DNA from: Stenotrophomonas oahuensis
Lineage (GTDB): Bacteria; Pseudomonadota; Gammaproteobacteria; Xanthomonadales; Xanthomonadaceae
NCBI RefSeq assembly: GCF_031834595.1
Contig: NZ_CP115541.1
Coordinates: 3,900,501-3,964,500, forward strand
Length of the DNA stretch: 64,000 bases
Direction: 5' to 3'
In this document: one piece after another, positions 1 through 9,804 of the stretch
Numbering within the stretch: position 1 is the first letter of the stretch
Layout of the letters: each line of letters opens with the position of its first letter
Program-made: the position numbers and the translations under genes
Notes under the pieces: model-generated
Databases searched by the model: none
The model's input: only the letters and a program-made list of their open reading frames with translations
Told to the model about the DNA's origin: nothing

Positions 1-2
1 TC

Positions 3-3000
3 GGCAACAGCATCGGCAGCCTGCGCTTCCTGTCCACCATGGATTGGCGCACCTTTGTTGAAGAGATGAGCGTGGTGGAGCAGCGGCTGCGGGAAGACCC
101 GATGGCGGTCTATGCGCAGATGGATTTCGCCACCCGCGACAGCTATCGCCACGTGGTGGAGAAGATCGCCCGCGGCAGCCGTGTGGCGGAGGAACGCGTT
201 GCCACCATCGCGCTGGACCTGGCACGGGCGGCTACGCCGCCAGAGGGGCCGCGCACGCACGTGGGCTACTGGCTGGTGGGCGAAGGACTGAACGCCACCG
301 TCGAAGCGGTGGCCGAGGCGGCACCGCGCCACCGCAAGGCCCGGCGACTGGCACATCGCGTGCCGCTTGCGCTGTACCTGCTGCCGATCACCCTGCTGGC
401 CGTGCTGGCCACCGCTGGCCTGCTGGCAACCGGCAGTGGTTCCGTACACATCGGGCTGGCCGTGCTGCTCGGGCTGCTGGTGTTCAGTGAGCTTGGCATT
501 GTGCTGGTGAACTGGGCCGCGACGGTGCTGGTCGCACCACGGCCGCTGCCCAAGCTGGACTTCAGCAAGGGCATCCCTGCCGCCTGCGCCACCGTGGTCG
601 CGGTTCCGTCGATGCTGTCCAGCGTCGACGGAATCGACGTGCTGGTCGAAGCGCTGGAGGTCCGCTTCCTGGCCAATCGTGATCCCCAGCTGCGCTTCGT
701 GCTGCTGACCGACTTTCTCGACGCGGCGGAAGCCACGGTAGCGACGGACGACGCCCTGCTTGCGCACGCCACGGCACGGATCGAGGAATTGAACAGGCGT
801 TACGCGCCCGAGCGCGGCGATCGCTTCTATCTGCTGCACCGCCCCAGGCAATGGAACCCGGGTGAAGGCGTGTGGATGGGACTGGAACGCAAGCGCGGCA
901 AGCTGGCGGCCCTCAATGCCCTGCTCCGCCTGGGCGATGCGGCCGCGTTCATGCGCATTGTCGGTGACGCGGCGGCGCTGATCGGCGCGCGCTACGTCAT
1001 CACGCTGGATTCGGACACTCAGCTTCCGCGGGATGCCGCACGCGCGTTTGTCGCCACCTTGGCGCACCCGCTCAACCGCCCACGCTTCGACCCGGCATTG
1101 CAACGGGTGGTGGAAGGCTACGGCATCCTGCAGCCCAGCGTCGGCACCAGCCTGGGCCGGCGCCGCACCTCGCGTTTTGCCAGGATGTTCGGCAGCGAGC
1201 CTGGCATCGATCCATACACCCGCATGGTTTCGGACGTCTACCAGGACCTGTTCGACGAAGGTTCGTTCGTGGGCAAGGGTATCTATGATGTCGACGCCTT
1301 CGAACATGCGCTCGAGGGTCGCCTGCCCGAGAACCGCATCCTCAGCCACGACCTGCTGGAAGGCTGTTACGCACGCGCGGGCCTGGTCAGCGACGTGCGC
1401 CTGTACGAGGACTACCCCGAGCGCTACGCCGCCGACGCCAAGCGTCGTGCGCGCTGGATCCGCGGTGACTGGCAGCTTCTACCCTGGTTGATGCCGTGGA
1501 CACCGCGCCCGGGTAAGGGATGGGCACGTAATCGGCTCAGTCTGCTGTCACGCGGCAAGCTGCTGGACAACCTGCGCCGCAGCCTGGTACCGATCGCGGC
1601 CCTGGCCTTGCTGGTGGTGGGCTGGTTGTATGCCGGAAACCCTGCTGCGTGGACGGCGTGGGTGCTGGCGCTGTGGTTTGCGCCGCCACTGATAGGAATG
1701 CTGCGCGATGCGCTGATTGTTCCGGACGACACGCCACTGGAAGCGCATTACATCAAGGTCGGGCGCGGCACGCTGCAGTCGTTGCTGCGCGCATCGACCC
1801 AGGTCGCATGTCTGCCCTTCGAAGCGTTGCTGGCCACTGACGCGGTGCTGCGCACGCTCTGGCGCATGGCCGTCACACGCCGCCATCTGCTGCAGTGGAA
1901 CCCCTCCAGCGAGGTGGAGCGCCGCCTCGGCAGTGACCGCGGTGCGGAATGGCGGGTGATGGCACCGGCCTCACTGCTGGCACTCGCTCTGTTGGCAGTC
2001 GTGGCCGGCATGCGTCCGCAGGCATTGCCGTTCGCCCTGCCCTTGCTGTTGGCGTGGACCTGTGCGCCGGCGTTGATGGCGTGGCTGGGCCGTCCGCCGG
2101 TCGCCAGTGTGGCGGAGCTTTCCGTGACCCAGCGGGCGTTCCTGGGCCGGCTGGCGCGGCGCACCTGGTCCTTCTTCCAGGCCTGGGTGCGTGAGCAGGA
2201 TCATTGGCTGCCACCGGACAACATCCAGGAACATCCGGCGCTGGTGGTTGCGCGGCGCACCTCGCCAACCAATATCGGCCTGTCCCTGCTGGCCAATCTG
2301 TCGGCGTGGGATTTCGGCTACCTGCAGCTGGGCGCGGTTGCTGAACGTACCGCGCTTACCTTCGCTACGCTGGACAAGCTGCCGCGCCATCGTGGCCACT
2401 TCCTGAACTGGTACGACACCGAAACCCTGGCACCGCTGCCGCCCCGCTACGTGTCCACCGTGGACAGCGGCAACCTGGCCGGCCATCTGCTGACGCTGCG
2501 CCAAGGCCTGCTGGCGCTGGTGGACGCACCGGTACTGGCACCCCATACGTTTGAGGGCCTGGCCGATACGCTCGGTGTACTGGAAGAGGAACGGCTGCGT
2601 CACCGCCCGGACGATGAACCCCTGGTCCACGTACTTAACCAGCTTCGCCAGCTGCTGGCGTCAGCGCGGATCGACCGCCCCGTCGGCACGGCGGAGACGC
2701 TCGCCCGCCTGCAGGCGTTGGCCGCTCTGGCCGACCACGCGCTGGCGCAATGGCCCGCGCCAGCATCGCCCGATGAAGGCGACCTGCATTGGCCGGGCCT
2801 GTTCGCGGCCGAATGCCATGCGGCCCAGGCGGCACTCGCTGACCTCCCTGCCCAGGCCACGGCGCACGACGAGGCCTCGGTGCCAAGCCTTCGCCAGCTG
2901 GCCGCCCTGCCCGGTACGGCGGGTGCTGACGCGCGCGCGCGTATCGAGCAGCTACAGGCCCTTGCGCACCGTGCCGGGCAGTTCTCGCTGATGGAGTACG

Positions 3001-6000
3001 GGTTCCTGTTCTATCGTACCCGCAACCTGCTTTCGATCGGCTACAACGTCGACGACCACCGTCTGGACAACAGTTTCTACGACCTGTTGGCTTCCGAAGC
3101 GCGACTGTGCGCCTTCGTCGCCATCGCCCAGGGCCAGTTGGCGCAGGAGAGCTGGTTTGCACTCGGCCGAATGCTCACCGAGGTCAACGGCACGCCGACA
3201 CTGCTGTCGTGGAGCGGCTCGATGTTCGAGTACCTCATGCCGCAGCTGGTGATGCCCAGCTATCCGGACACGCTGCTGGACCAGACCGCGCGCCACGCGG
3301 TGGAGGCGCAGATTGTCTACGGCCGCACGCTGAACCTGCCGTGGGGCGTGTCCGAGTCCGGCTACAACGCCGTCGATGCGCGCCTGAACTACCAGTACCG
3401 GGCGTTCGGCGTGCCTGGGCTGGGCCTCAAGCGTGGCCTGGGCCAGGATCGTGTCATCGCGCCGTATGCCAGCATGATGGCACTGATGGTGGCACCGGAA
3501 GCGGCGTGCCAGAACCTCCAGGCGCTGGAAGAGCTGGGCTTCACCGGGCGGTTTGGCATGTACGAAGCGGTCGACTACACCCCTGCCCGCGTACCACCGG
3601 GACAGGATCACGTTCTGCTTCGTTCGTTCATGGCCCACCACCAGGGCATGGGCCTGCTGTCGCTGGACTACCTGTTGCGCGACCAGCCGATGCAGCGCCG
3701 CTTTGTGGCCGACGTCGAGTTCCAGGCCACCTTGTTGCTGCTGCAGGAGCGCATTCCGCGCATCGGCGTTTTCCACCCGCACGAGGTGGAGGCGCTGGGC
3801 GAGCACGCGGCCATGGCCGAGGACGAGACGTCGCTGCGTGTGCTGCGGGACCCGGGCGGCCCACGCCCGGAAGTACAACTGCTGTCCAACGGGCGCTATC
3901 ACGGCATGCTGACCCATGCCGGCGGTGGCTACAGCCGCCACGGCGACCTGTCGCTCACCCGCTGGCGCGAGGATGGCACTACCGACACCTGGGGCTCGTT
4001 CTGCTATCTGCGTGATGTGGACAGCGGCGAGTTCTGGTCTGCCGCGTACCAGCCCACCTGCGTGGCGGTGGGCAATTACGAGGCGATCTTCTCGGACGCC
4101 AAGGCGGAATTCCGCGGAACGCACCGTGGCTGCGAGAGCCACCTTCAGGTCGCCATCTCGGCCGAGGATGACATCGAGCTCAGGCGCCTGCGCCTGACCA
4201 ACCGCAGTCGGCGCCCGCGCACGGTGGAGATCACCACGTATGCCGAAGTGGTGCTGGCCCCTGCAGCATCCGACGAGGCCCACCCGGCCTTCAGCAATCT
4301 CTTTGTGCAGAGCGAGATCCTGGCCGCCAAGCAGGCCGTGTTGTGCACCCGCCGGCCCCGTTCGCACGACGAGGTGCCGCCGTGGATGTTCCATCTGGTC
4401 GCGGTGCATGACGCGGAGGTGGTCTCCATCTCTTACGAAACGGACCGCTCCCGGTTCCTGGGTCGAGGCAATACGCCACGGACGCCGCAGGCATTGACCA
4501 CTGATTCCGATCTCTCCGGAACGGATGGCTCGGTGCTGGACCCGATCGTGGCCATCCGCGTCCGCGTGGAGCTGGAGCCAGAGCAGACCGTGCAGCTGGA
4601 CATGGTGTTTGGCGTCGGTACCGACCGCCCCGGTTGCGAGGTGCTGGTGGACAAATACCGTGACCGCCGCCTGGCCGACCGTGTCTTCGATCTGGCCTGG
4701 ACCCACAGCCAGGTGGTGCGCCGGCAGATCAATGCAAGCCAGGCCGAGGCAGCGCTGTACGAGCGCCTGGCGGCGCACGTGCTGTATGCCGGTTCACTGC
4801 TGCGCGCGGGTGCCGGTGTGCTCCTGCAGAACCAGCGCGGACAATCCGGACTGTGGAGCCATGCCATCTCTGGCGACCTGCCCATCGTGCTGCTCAAGGT
4901 CACTGACGCGGACAACGTGGAACTGGTCAGGCAGCTGGTGCAGGCGCACGCCTATTGGCGTCAGAAGGGACTCAACACCGATCTGGTCATCTGGAACGAC
5001 AGCAAGGCGGGCTATCGCCAGGAACTGCAGGACCGGATCCTGGGGATGGTGGCCGCCAGTTCGGAAACGGGCCTGCTTGATCGCCCCGGCGGCATTTTTG
5101 TTCGACCGGTGCAGAACATGACCCACGAGGACCGCGTTCTGTTGCAGGCGGTGGCACGGGCGGTGATCAGTGACGAGGAAGGCACGCTTGTTGCGCAGGT
5201 AGGCCGCCAACCGCTGCCGCCGCGAAGGATTCCGCCTCTGGTGCCACAGGCCGTGCAGCAGGAGCTGGCACTTTCGTCGGAGGCGACGCCGGGGCTTCCC
5301 CTCTTCGCCGACGGGGGCCCCGAGGCAGGTTTGCCCCCGGGCGCGGAGCACGACGATGAAATGGACGACCCGTGGCCTTTCCTTCCCTATCGCGGCGCAG
5401 GCCAGTTCGATAACGGTACCGGCTGTTTCAGCGAGGACGGCCGAGAGTATGTCGTGGTCGTACGCGAAGACATACCCACACCGGCGCCCTGGGCCAACGT
5501 AATCGCGAACGCCCGAATGGGCACGGTCGTCAGCGAAAGTGCACCGGGCTATACCTGGTTCGAGAACGCACACGAGTTCCGCTTGACGCCCTGGCTCAAT
5601 GACCCGGTCTCGGACACGGGCGGCGAGGCCTTCTACCTGCGCGATGAGGAGACCGGTGATGTCTGGTCGCCGCTGCCGCTGCCGTGCAGGGGCAGCGGCG
5701 CATACCGCACGCGCCATGGATTCGGCTACACGGTCTACGAGCATGTCGAGGACGGCATCGCAAGTGAGCTGTGGGTGTTCGTTGACGTCAACGCGCCGGT
5801 GAAGTTCTCGGTCCTGCGCCTGCACAACCTGTCGGGCAGGTCGCGGCGGCTTTCTGCCATCGGCTACGTCGAGTGGGTGATGGGTGACCTGCGCGCCAAG
5901 TCGCGCATGCACGTGGTCACCGAAAGCGACCCACAGACCGGGGCGCTGTTGGCGCGCAACACCTACAGCACCGACTTTGGTGGCCGGATGGCCTTCTTCG

Positions 6001-7805
6001 ACACCGATGCAGACGGCTGCGGCTGGACCTGTGATCGCCTGGAGTTCCTTGGCCGCAATGGCAGCCTGCAGGCACCGGCGGCGCTGCGGCGCGAGCGTCT
6101 GGATGGGCGAATTGGTGCCGGCCTGGATCCCTGCGCGGCGATCCAGGTGCCGCTGGAGCTGGCACCGGGCGAGCGCAGTGAAACGACGTTCCGCCTTGGC
6201 GCGGGGCGCGACCGCGAGGAAGCGCTGGCGTTGGCGCGAAGCCGCCAAGGCAGCCAGGAGGCCATTGACGCGCTGGACGCGGTACGCATCCATTGGCGCA
6301 ATGTACTGGCCACGGTGCAGGTGCGTACGCCGGACCCCGCGTTGGACGCACTGGCCAATGGCTGGCTGGTCTACCAGACCCTGGGTTGCCGTTACCTGGC
6401 GCGCAGTGGCTACTATCAGTCAGGCGGCGCGTTCGGCTTCCGCGACCAGCTGCAGGATGCGCTTGCCCTTGTGCACGCTCGCCCGAACCTGACCCGCGAA
6501 CACCTGCTGCTATGCGCTGCTCACCAGTTCACCGACGGCGATGTGATGCACTGGTGGCACCCGCCGCAGGGTCGAGGGGTGCGGACCCGCTGCTCGGATG
6601 ATTATCTGTGGCTGCCACAGGGCACCGCCCGCTACCTGGAGGTCACCGGCGACGCCAGCGTGCTGGACGAAACGGCCGGCTTCATCGAGGGACGCGCGGT
6701 GGCCGCGGAAGAGGAAGGGTATTACGACATGCCTACCCCTTCGACGCAGCGCGGTACCCTGTATGCGCATTGCGTCCTCGCGCTTGAGCGCGGTTGCCGC
6801 TTGCTCGGCGAGCGCGGGCTGCCGTTGATGGGCAGCGGTGACTGGAACGACGGCATGAACCGCGTCGGCGACCAGCAGCGCGGTGAAAGCGTGTGGCTCG
6901 GGTTCTTCCTGCATGACACCCTTCAGCGCTTCATCGAGGTGGCCAACGCGCGTGGTGATACCGAGCGCGCGCAGTGGTGCCAGCAGCAGGCCGAACGCCT
7001 GCGCCAGAACCTGGAACAGCATGCCTGGGACGGAGCGTGGTATTGCCGCGCCTGGTTCGACAATGGCACCCCGCTGGGCTCGTCACAGAACCAGGAATGC
7101 CGCATCGACTCGATCTCCCAAAGCTGGTCGGTGCTGTCGGGTGTTGCTTCGCCAGAGCGCGCCACGCAAGCCCTGGATTCGCTCTACACGCACCTGGTTC
7201 GCAAGGAGGCCAAGCTGATCCAGCTCCTCGATCCGCCGTTCGACCAGACCAGCGAGGACCCCGGCTACATTCGTGGATACGTACCGGGTGTGCGCGAGAA
7301 TGGCGGGCAGTACACGCACGCGGCCGTGTGGGCGGCCATGGCATTCGCGCAGCAGGGAGACGCGGCGCGTGCCTGGGAGCTGACCGGCATGATCAATCCA
7401 CTCAATCACGCGCTGGACCCGGAGGCGGTCCAGACCTACCGCGTCGAACCCTACGTGTTGGCAGCCGATGTCTATGCCGTGTCTCCGCACGTCGGGCGTG
7501 GCGGCTGGACGTGGTACACCGGTTCAGCCGGCTGGATGTATCGCCTGCTTGTTGAGTCGCTGCTTGGCATCCGTCGCGAAGGTGATCGCCTGTCGCTTGC
7601 GCCTTGCCTGCCTGATCACTGGCCGTCATTCGAACTGAACTATCGCTTCGGCCGTAGCTTCTATGCATTCGTGGTGACCCGCACTGCGCAGGGTCAGGCT
7701 ACGCTGCATGTGGATGGCATGTTGCAGCCGGACCTCTCCGTTCTGCTCCGCGACGATGGCCATCACTACCGTGTTTCGCTTGATCTGGCTGCCCCGCCAG
7801 GATGA
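3..7805 (+). CDS. ndvB: Cyclic beta-1,2-glucan synthase (NdvB/CgsA-like), 5' truncated by window edge
   Basis: A very large membrane glycosyltransferase predicted to polymerise UDP-glucose into beta-1,2-glucan and cyclise it at the inner membrane. The frame stays open upstream of the ATG at 39 to the window edge, and those codons continue the family sequence, so the true start lies outside. Numbered from that ATG, hydrophobic segments lie near residues 108-165 and 520-560. A GT84-type glycosyltransferase region has a DSDT metal/nucleotide motif near residue 324. A glycoamylase-like domain follows (SGSMFEYLMP; WGVSESGYNAVD). The second half holds two GT36/GH94-like lobes, ending in a phosphorylase-type catalytic domain with GDWNDG near residue 2268. 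At 2588 or more residues the length fits NdvB-type proteins. The stop overlaps the next start (ATGA), implying translational coupling. Products of this family act in osmoadaptation and host interaction. Confidence 0.93.
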   Translation, partial: GNSIGSLRFLSTMDWRTFVEEMSVVEQRLREDPMAVYAQMDFATRDSYRHVVEKIARGSRVAEERVATIALDLARAATPPEGPRTHVGYWLVGEGLNATVEAVAEAAPRHRKARRLAHRVPLALYLLPITLLAVLATAGLLATGSGSVHIGLAVLLGLLVFSELGIVLVNWAATVLVAPRPLPKLDFSKGIPAACATVVAVPSMLSSVDGIDVLVEALEVRFLANRDPQLRFVLLTDFLDAAEATVATDDALLAHATARIEELNRRYAPERGDRFYLLHRPRQWNPGEGVWMGLERKRGKLAALNALLRLGDAAAFMRIVGDAAALIGARYVITLDSDTQLPRDAARAFVATLAHPLNRPRFDPALQRVVEGYGILQPSVGTSLGRRRTSRFARMFGSEPGIDPYTRMVSDVYQDLFDEGSFVGKGIYDVDAFEHALEGRLPENRILSHDLLEGCYARAGLVSDVRLYEDYPERYAADAKRRARWIRGDWQLLPWLMPWTPRPGKGWARNRLSLLSRGKLLDNLRRSLVPIAALALLVVGWLYAGNPAAWTAWVLALWFAPPLIGMLRDALIVPDDTPLEAHYIKVGRGTLQSLLRASTQVACLPFEALLATDAVLRTLWRMAVTRRHLLQWNPSSEVERRLGSDRGAEWRVMAPASLLALALLAVVAGMRPQALPFALPLLLAWTCAPALMAWLGRPPVASVAELSVTQRAFLGRLARRTWSFFQAWVREQDHWLPPDNIQEHPALVVARRTSPTNIGLSLLANLSAWDFGYLQLGAVAERTALTFATLDKLPRHRGHFLNWYDTETLAPLPPRYVSTVDSGNLAGHLLTLRQGLLALVDAPVLAPHTFEGLADTLGVLEEERLRHRPDDEPLVHVLNQLRQLLASARIDRPVGTAETLARLQALAALADHALAQWPAPASPDEGDLHWPGLFAAECHAAQAALADLPAQATAHDEASVPSLRQLAALPGTAGADARARIEQLQALAHRAGQFSLMEYGFLFYRTRNLLSIGYNVDDHRLDNSFYDLLASEARLCAFVAIAQGQLAQESWFALGRMLTEVNGTPTLLSWSGSMFEYLMPQLVMPSYPDTLLDQTARHAVEAQIVYGRTLNLPWGVSESGYNAVDARLNYQYRAFGVPGLGLKRGLGQDRVIAPYASMMALMVAPEAACQNLQALEELGFTGRFGMYEAVDYTPARVPPGQDHVLLRSFMAHHQGMGLLSLDYLLRDQPMQRRFVADVEFQATLLLLQERIPRIGVFHPHEVEALGEHAAMAEDETSLRVLRDPGGPRPEVQLLSNGRYHGMLTHAGGGYSRHGDLSLTRWREDGTTDTWGSFCYLRDVDSGEFWSAAYQPTCVAVGNYEAIFSDAKAEFRGTHRGCESHLQVAISAEDDIELRRLRLTNRSRRPRTVEITTYAEVVLAPAASDEAHPAFSNLFVQSEILAAKQAVLCTRRPRSHDEVPPWMFHLVAVHDAEVVSISYETDRSRFLGRGNTPRTPQALTTDSDLSGTDGSVLDPIVAIRVRVELEPEQTVQLDMVFGVGTDRPGCEVLVDKYRDRRLADRVFDLAWTHSQVVRRQINASQAEAALYERLAAHVLYAGSLLRAGAGVLLQNQRGQSGLWSHAISGDLPIVLLKVTDADNVELVRQLVQAHAYWRQKGLNTDLVIWNDSKAGYRQELQDRILGMVAASSETGLLDRPGGIFVRPVQNMTHEDRVLLQAVARAVISDEEGTLVAQVGRQPLPPRRIPPLVPQAVQQELALSSEATPGLPLFADGGPEAGLPPGAEHDDEMDDPWPFLPYRGAGQFDNGTGCFSEDGREYVVVVREDIPTPAPWANVIANARMGTVVSESAPGYTWFENAHEFRLTPWLNDPVSDTGGEAFYLRDEETGDVWSPLPLPCRGSGAYRTRHGFGYTVYEHVEDGIASELWVFVDVNAPVKFSVLRLHNLSGRSRRLSAIGYVEWVMGDLRAKSRMHVVTESDPQTGALLARNTYSTDFGGRMAFFDTDADGCGWTCDRLEFLGRNGSLQAPAALRRERLDGRIGAGLDPCAAIQVPLELAPGERSETTFRLGAGRDREEALALARSRQGSQEAIDALDAVRIHWRNVLATVQVRTPDPALDALANGWLVYQTLGCRYLARSGYYQSGGAFGFRDQLQDALALVHARPNLTREHLLLCAAHQFTDGDVMHWWHPPQGRGVRTRCSDDYLWLPQGTARYLEVTGDASVLDETAGFIEGRAVAAEEEGYYDMPTPSTQRGTLYAHCVLALERGCRLLGERGLPLMGSGDWNDGMNRVGDQQRGESVWLGFFLHDTLQRFIEVANARGDTERAQWCQQQAERLRQNLEQHAWDGAWYCRAWFDNGTPLGSSQNQECRIDSISQSWSVLSGVASPERATQALDSLYTHLVRKEAKLIQLLDPPFDQTSEDPGYIRGYVPGVRENGGQYTHAAVWAAMAFAQQGDAARAWELTGMINPLNHALDPEAVQTYRVEPYVLAADVYAVSPHVGRGGWTWYTGSAGWMYRLLVESLLGIRREGDRLSLAPCLPDHWPSFELNYRFGRSFYAFVVTRTAQGQATLHVDGMLQPDLSVLLRDDGHHYRVSLDLAAPPG

Positions 7806-8062
7806 ACGTTCGTCCTGAAATGCAGGTACAGCTGGATTCGCTGGCTGGCATGCTGGAGCACTGGTTGGCGCAGGTGCGCCATCCGGCGCAGTTCTGGCCG
7901 CAGTTTGAACGGTTGGCTGCGGAGATTCTGGATCAATGCGAGCACGGGGAGCGGGCCCAGGTGCACGCGGCCATCCAGGCAATGCTCAACCGCCATGCAC
8001 TGGACCTCCCGCCCTGGCATCAGCGTGACGACAGGTTGTCACCGAGGACCTCATGGGACTGA
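7802..8062 (+). CDS. Small protein translationally coupled to the cyclic glucan synthase
   Basis: An 86-residue protein of unknown function. Its ATG overlaps the TGA of the upstream glucan synthase (ATGA at 7802-7805), a classic coupled arrangement that supports this start and co-expression. The sequence is hydrophilic and probably helical, with Trp and Gln in the first half (LEHWLAQVRHPAQFWPQFERL) and no signal peptide or membrane segment. A cytoplasmic accessory of the synthase is an inference from position only. It ends 18 bp before the stop of a convergent gene. Confidence 0.72.
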   Translation: MNVRPEMQVQLDSLAGMLEHWLAQVRHPAQFWPQFERLAAEILDQCEHGERAQVHAAIQAMLNRHALDLPPWHQRDDRLSPRTSWD

Positions 8063-8080
8063 TCACCCTTACTATGCGGC

Positions 8081-8803
8081 TCATTCCCGGCCTTCCGTCG
8101 CCTCCGCCAAGGAGGCTTCGAGCAAATTCGCATACGTGTCCAAGCGGACCTTGATGCCGATAAAGACCCAGCCCATTACGTACAGCAGCACCAGCGCGAA
8201 CATCAGAATGCCGGATACCAGGTTCACATCAAACGCACCTGCCCAGTCACCCCACTTCCAATTGCGGAACTGAAGGTAGAAGGCGATCAGAACCGGAAAC
8301 GGGCCAAGCTTCTGCAGGCCGCCGTACATCAGCCCCATGCGATCTGTCATGTTGACTCGCAGTCTGTTGACGAACCGAAGCCGGTGTTCTCTTTCGTCCT
8401 TCGGGTACTCGCGCACGCGCTCGACCATCGATTGCCAATGGCGGAAGGCGTCGTCCATTTCAATGGCATGTGTGAGCCGAGGCTTGATGTACTGTTGCCC
8501 TTCCCTGCTGAGCATCAGTACAAATGAGAGTACGAAGCCGCCAATCTCGATGGCGAGGCATAGCCGGAGCGCCTTCATCATCCACAAGCCTGGCTCGATG
8601 ACGGCCGGCAGTGCCGCTACCGTGAGCCCGGCACCGGTTGCGACCAAACCAAGCCACAGAGACCAGCGCTCAAGGCGCGTTGCCTTCGGGTAGATGCTGG
8701 TCGAGGTGTAGGCCTGCACCTGCTCGTACAGCCACGAGAAGGTAAGGTCGAACTGGCGTTCCTGGGTGAGCTGAGGTGCGCTGTCTGCAACCTGCATGTC
8801 CAT
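8081..8803 (-). CDS. Hypothetical four-helix membrane protein
   Basis: A 240-residue protein of unknown function. The chosen ATG (MDMQVADSAP) has an AAGGAA ribosome site about 8 bases upstream; the frame is open further upstream but that part is composition noise. Two hydrophobic segments lie near residues 48-70 and 80-105, then a charged loop rich in Arg and Glu (MVERVREYPKDEREHRLR), then two more hydrophobic segments near residues 160-180 and 190-225. It is predicted to sit in the inner membrane with a cytoplasmic middle loop. It converges on the glucan synthase operon and is divergent from the ABC exporter operon. No family was recognised. Confidence 0.72.
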   Translation of the reverse strand: MDMQVADSAPQLTQERQFDLTFSWLYEQVQAYTSTSIYPKATRLERWSLWLGLVATGAGLTVAALPAVIEPGLWMMKALRLCLAIEIGGFVLSFVLMLSREGQQYIKPRLTHAIEMDDAFRHWQSMVERVREYPKDEREHRLRFVNRLRVNMTDRMGLMYGGLQKLGPFPVLIAFYLQFRNWKWGDWAGAFDVNLVSGILMFALVLLYVMGWVFIGIKVRLDTYANLLEASLAEATEGRE

Positions 8804-8929
8804 TGCGGGTGATTCCTTGGGGGCGTTTTGGGGCGGTGTATTGCGGCAGGAAATGCCCATCCTACTCCCGGTTCGGTGGGCGTGGCATTGGCGACGCCGA
8901 AGTGTCGCGTCGTGGGTCATTGGTGCGTG

Positions 8930-8956
8930 GGTCGGCCAACGGCCGGCGCTACCGGG
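8930..8956. repeat. Short GTAG-type palindrome (ggccgg-core variant), degenerate
   Basis: A GGTCGGCC...GGCCGGCGCTACC element resembling the second repeat type seen at 9750-9773; both are followed by a similar cgggca tail. It lies in the leader of the ABC exporter operon. Confidence 0.5.
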
Positions 8957-8972
8957 CAGCGCGTTGATCTGC

Positions 8973-8991
8973 AATGTTATGCCATAACATT
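8973..8991. promoter_or_regulatory. 19-bp perfect palindrome upstream of the ABC exporter operon (operator candidate)
   Basis: AATGTTATG, a central C, then CATAACATT: two perfect 9-base arms. It lies 43 bases before the TTG start of the ATPase gene in an AT-rich pocket, the usual place for a dimeric repressor or activator site. No regulator gene is adjacent, so the protein that binds is unknown. Confidence 0.55.
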
Positions 8992-9034
8992 ACGTGATAG
9001 GCTGCTCGGCCCTCCCCTCCTCGCGAGTGCCGCA

Positions 9035-9790
9035 TTGACCTCCCCTACCCCCGTCATCGACATCCGCGCCCTGCAGGTGGCGTTCTCCGGCAAGCCCGTC
9101 ATCAATGGCCTGAACCTTCAGGTCGAGCCCGGCAGCATCTATGCCCTGCTGGGCGGTAACGGGGCCGGCAAGTCCACCACCCTCTCGGTGTTGCTGGGCT
9201 TCCTGAAGCCTCAAGCTGGCGAGGTCCGGGTCACTGGGGTGACGCCCTGGGAAGACCCCGCTCGTGTTCGCAGCCTGCTGGCGTATCTGCCGGAGAACGT
9301 GGCGCTGTATGAGCATCTGACTGCGGTTGAGAACGCGGACTACCTGCTCTCGCTGAGCGGCACGGGGGTTTCCCGCGATGCGCTGGTGGAGGCGCTGCGT
9401 GCTGCTGGGTTGCAGGAAGCGGCGTGGCATCAGCGGTTGGGGCGGTTCTCCAAGGGCATGCGGCAGAAGGTGGCGATCGCGATTGCGTTGATGCGGCAGG
9501 TGCCGTTGTTGCTGCTGGATGAGCCTACTTCTGGGTTGGATCCGGGTGCCAGTACGGACTTCCACGGGCTGCTTGAGTCGGTGCGGGCGCGGGGTACGGC
9601 GGTGCTGATGGTCACGCATGACCTGATGGGTGCGGTGGAGGTGGCGGATCGGATTGGGGTGTTGGAGCGTGGCGCTATTGCCTATGCGTCTGACCGGGCT
9701 TCGTTTGATTTGCCTGCTTTGCATGCGCATTTTTCTGGCCGGGCGGGGGTTGCCGGCCAGCGGCCGGCACTACCGGGCATCGCATCGTGA
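9035..9790 (+). CDS. ABC transporter ATP-binding protein
   Basis: A 251-residue cytoplasmic ATPase that powers the exporter formed with the two following permeases. The TTG at 9035 is chosen because homology-like sequence begins there (TSPTPVIDIRALQVAFSGK); longer upstream frames run through repeat and operator DNA. It shows Walker A (GGNGAGKST, residues 40-48), an ABC signature variant (FSKGMRQK), Walker B (LLLLDEPTSGLD) and the switch histidine (VTHD). The last ~15 residues (GVAGQRPALPGIAS) are encoded by a GTAG-type palindrome at 9750-9773, so the natural C-terminus appears to have been replaced by repeat-derived sequence. The stop overlaps a possible GTG start of the next gene. Substrate unknown. 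Confidence 0.92.
   Translation: MTSPTPVIDIRALQVAFSGKPVINGLNLQVEPGSIYALLGGNGAGKSTTLSVLLGFLKPQAGEVRVTGVTPWEDPARVRSLLAYLPENVALYEHLTAVENADYLLSLSGTGVSRDALVEALRAAGLQEAAWHQRLGRFSKGMRQKVAIAIALMRQVPLLLLDEPTSGLDPGASTDFHGLLESVRARGTAVLMVTHDLMGAVEVADRIGVLERGAIAYASDRASFDLPALHAHFSGRAGVAGQRPALPGIAS
9750..9773 (-). repeat. GTAG-type palindrome inside the 3' end of the ABC ATPase gene
   Basis: TTGCCGGCCAG/CGGCCGGCACTAC is a short inverted repeat. On the minus strand it reads GTAGTGCCGGCCG..., the second palindrome type typical of this genus. It lies within coding sequence. Confidence 0.7.
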
Positions 9791-9804
9791 CCAGGGGTAG
9801 CGTG

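Noticed and set aside
2952..4778. A 608-residue minus-strand frame inside the glucan synthase gene
   Set aside because: Antisense composition artefact within a well-supported gene.
8828..9034. N-terminal extension of the ABC ATPase upstream of 9035
   Set aside because: The extension would translate a palindromic operator and a repeat; family-like sequence begins at the TTG at 9035.
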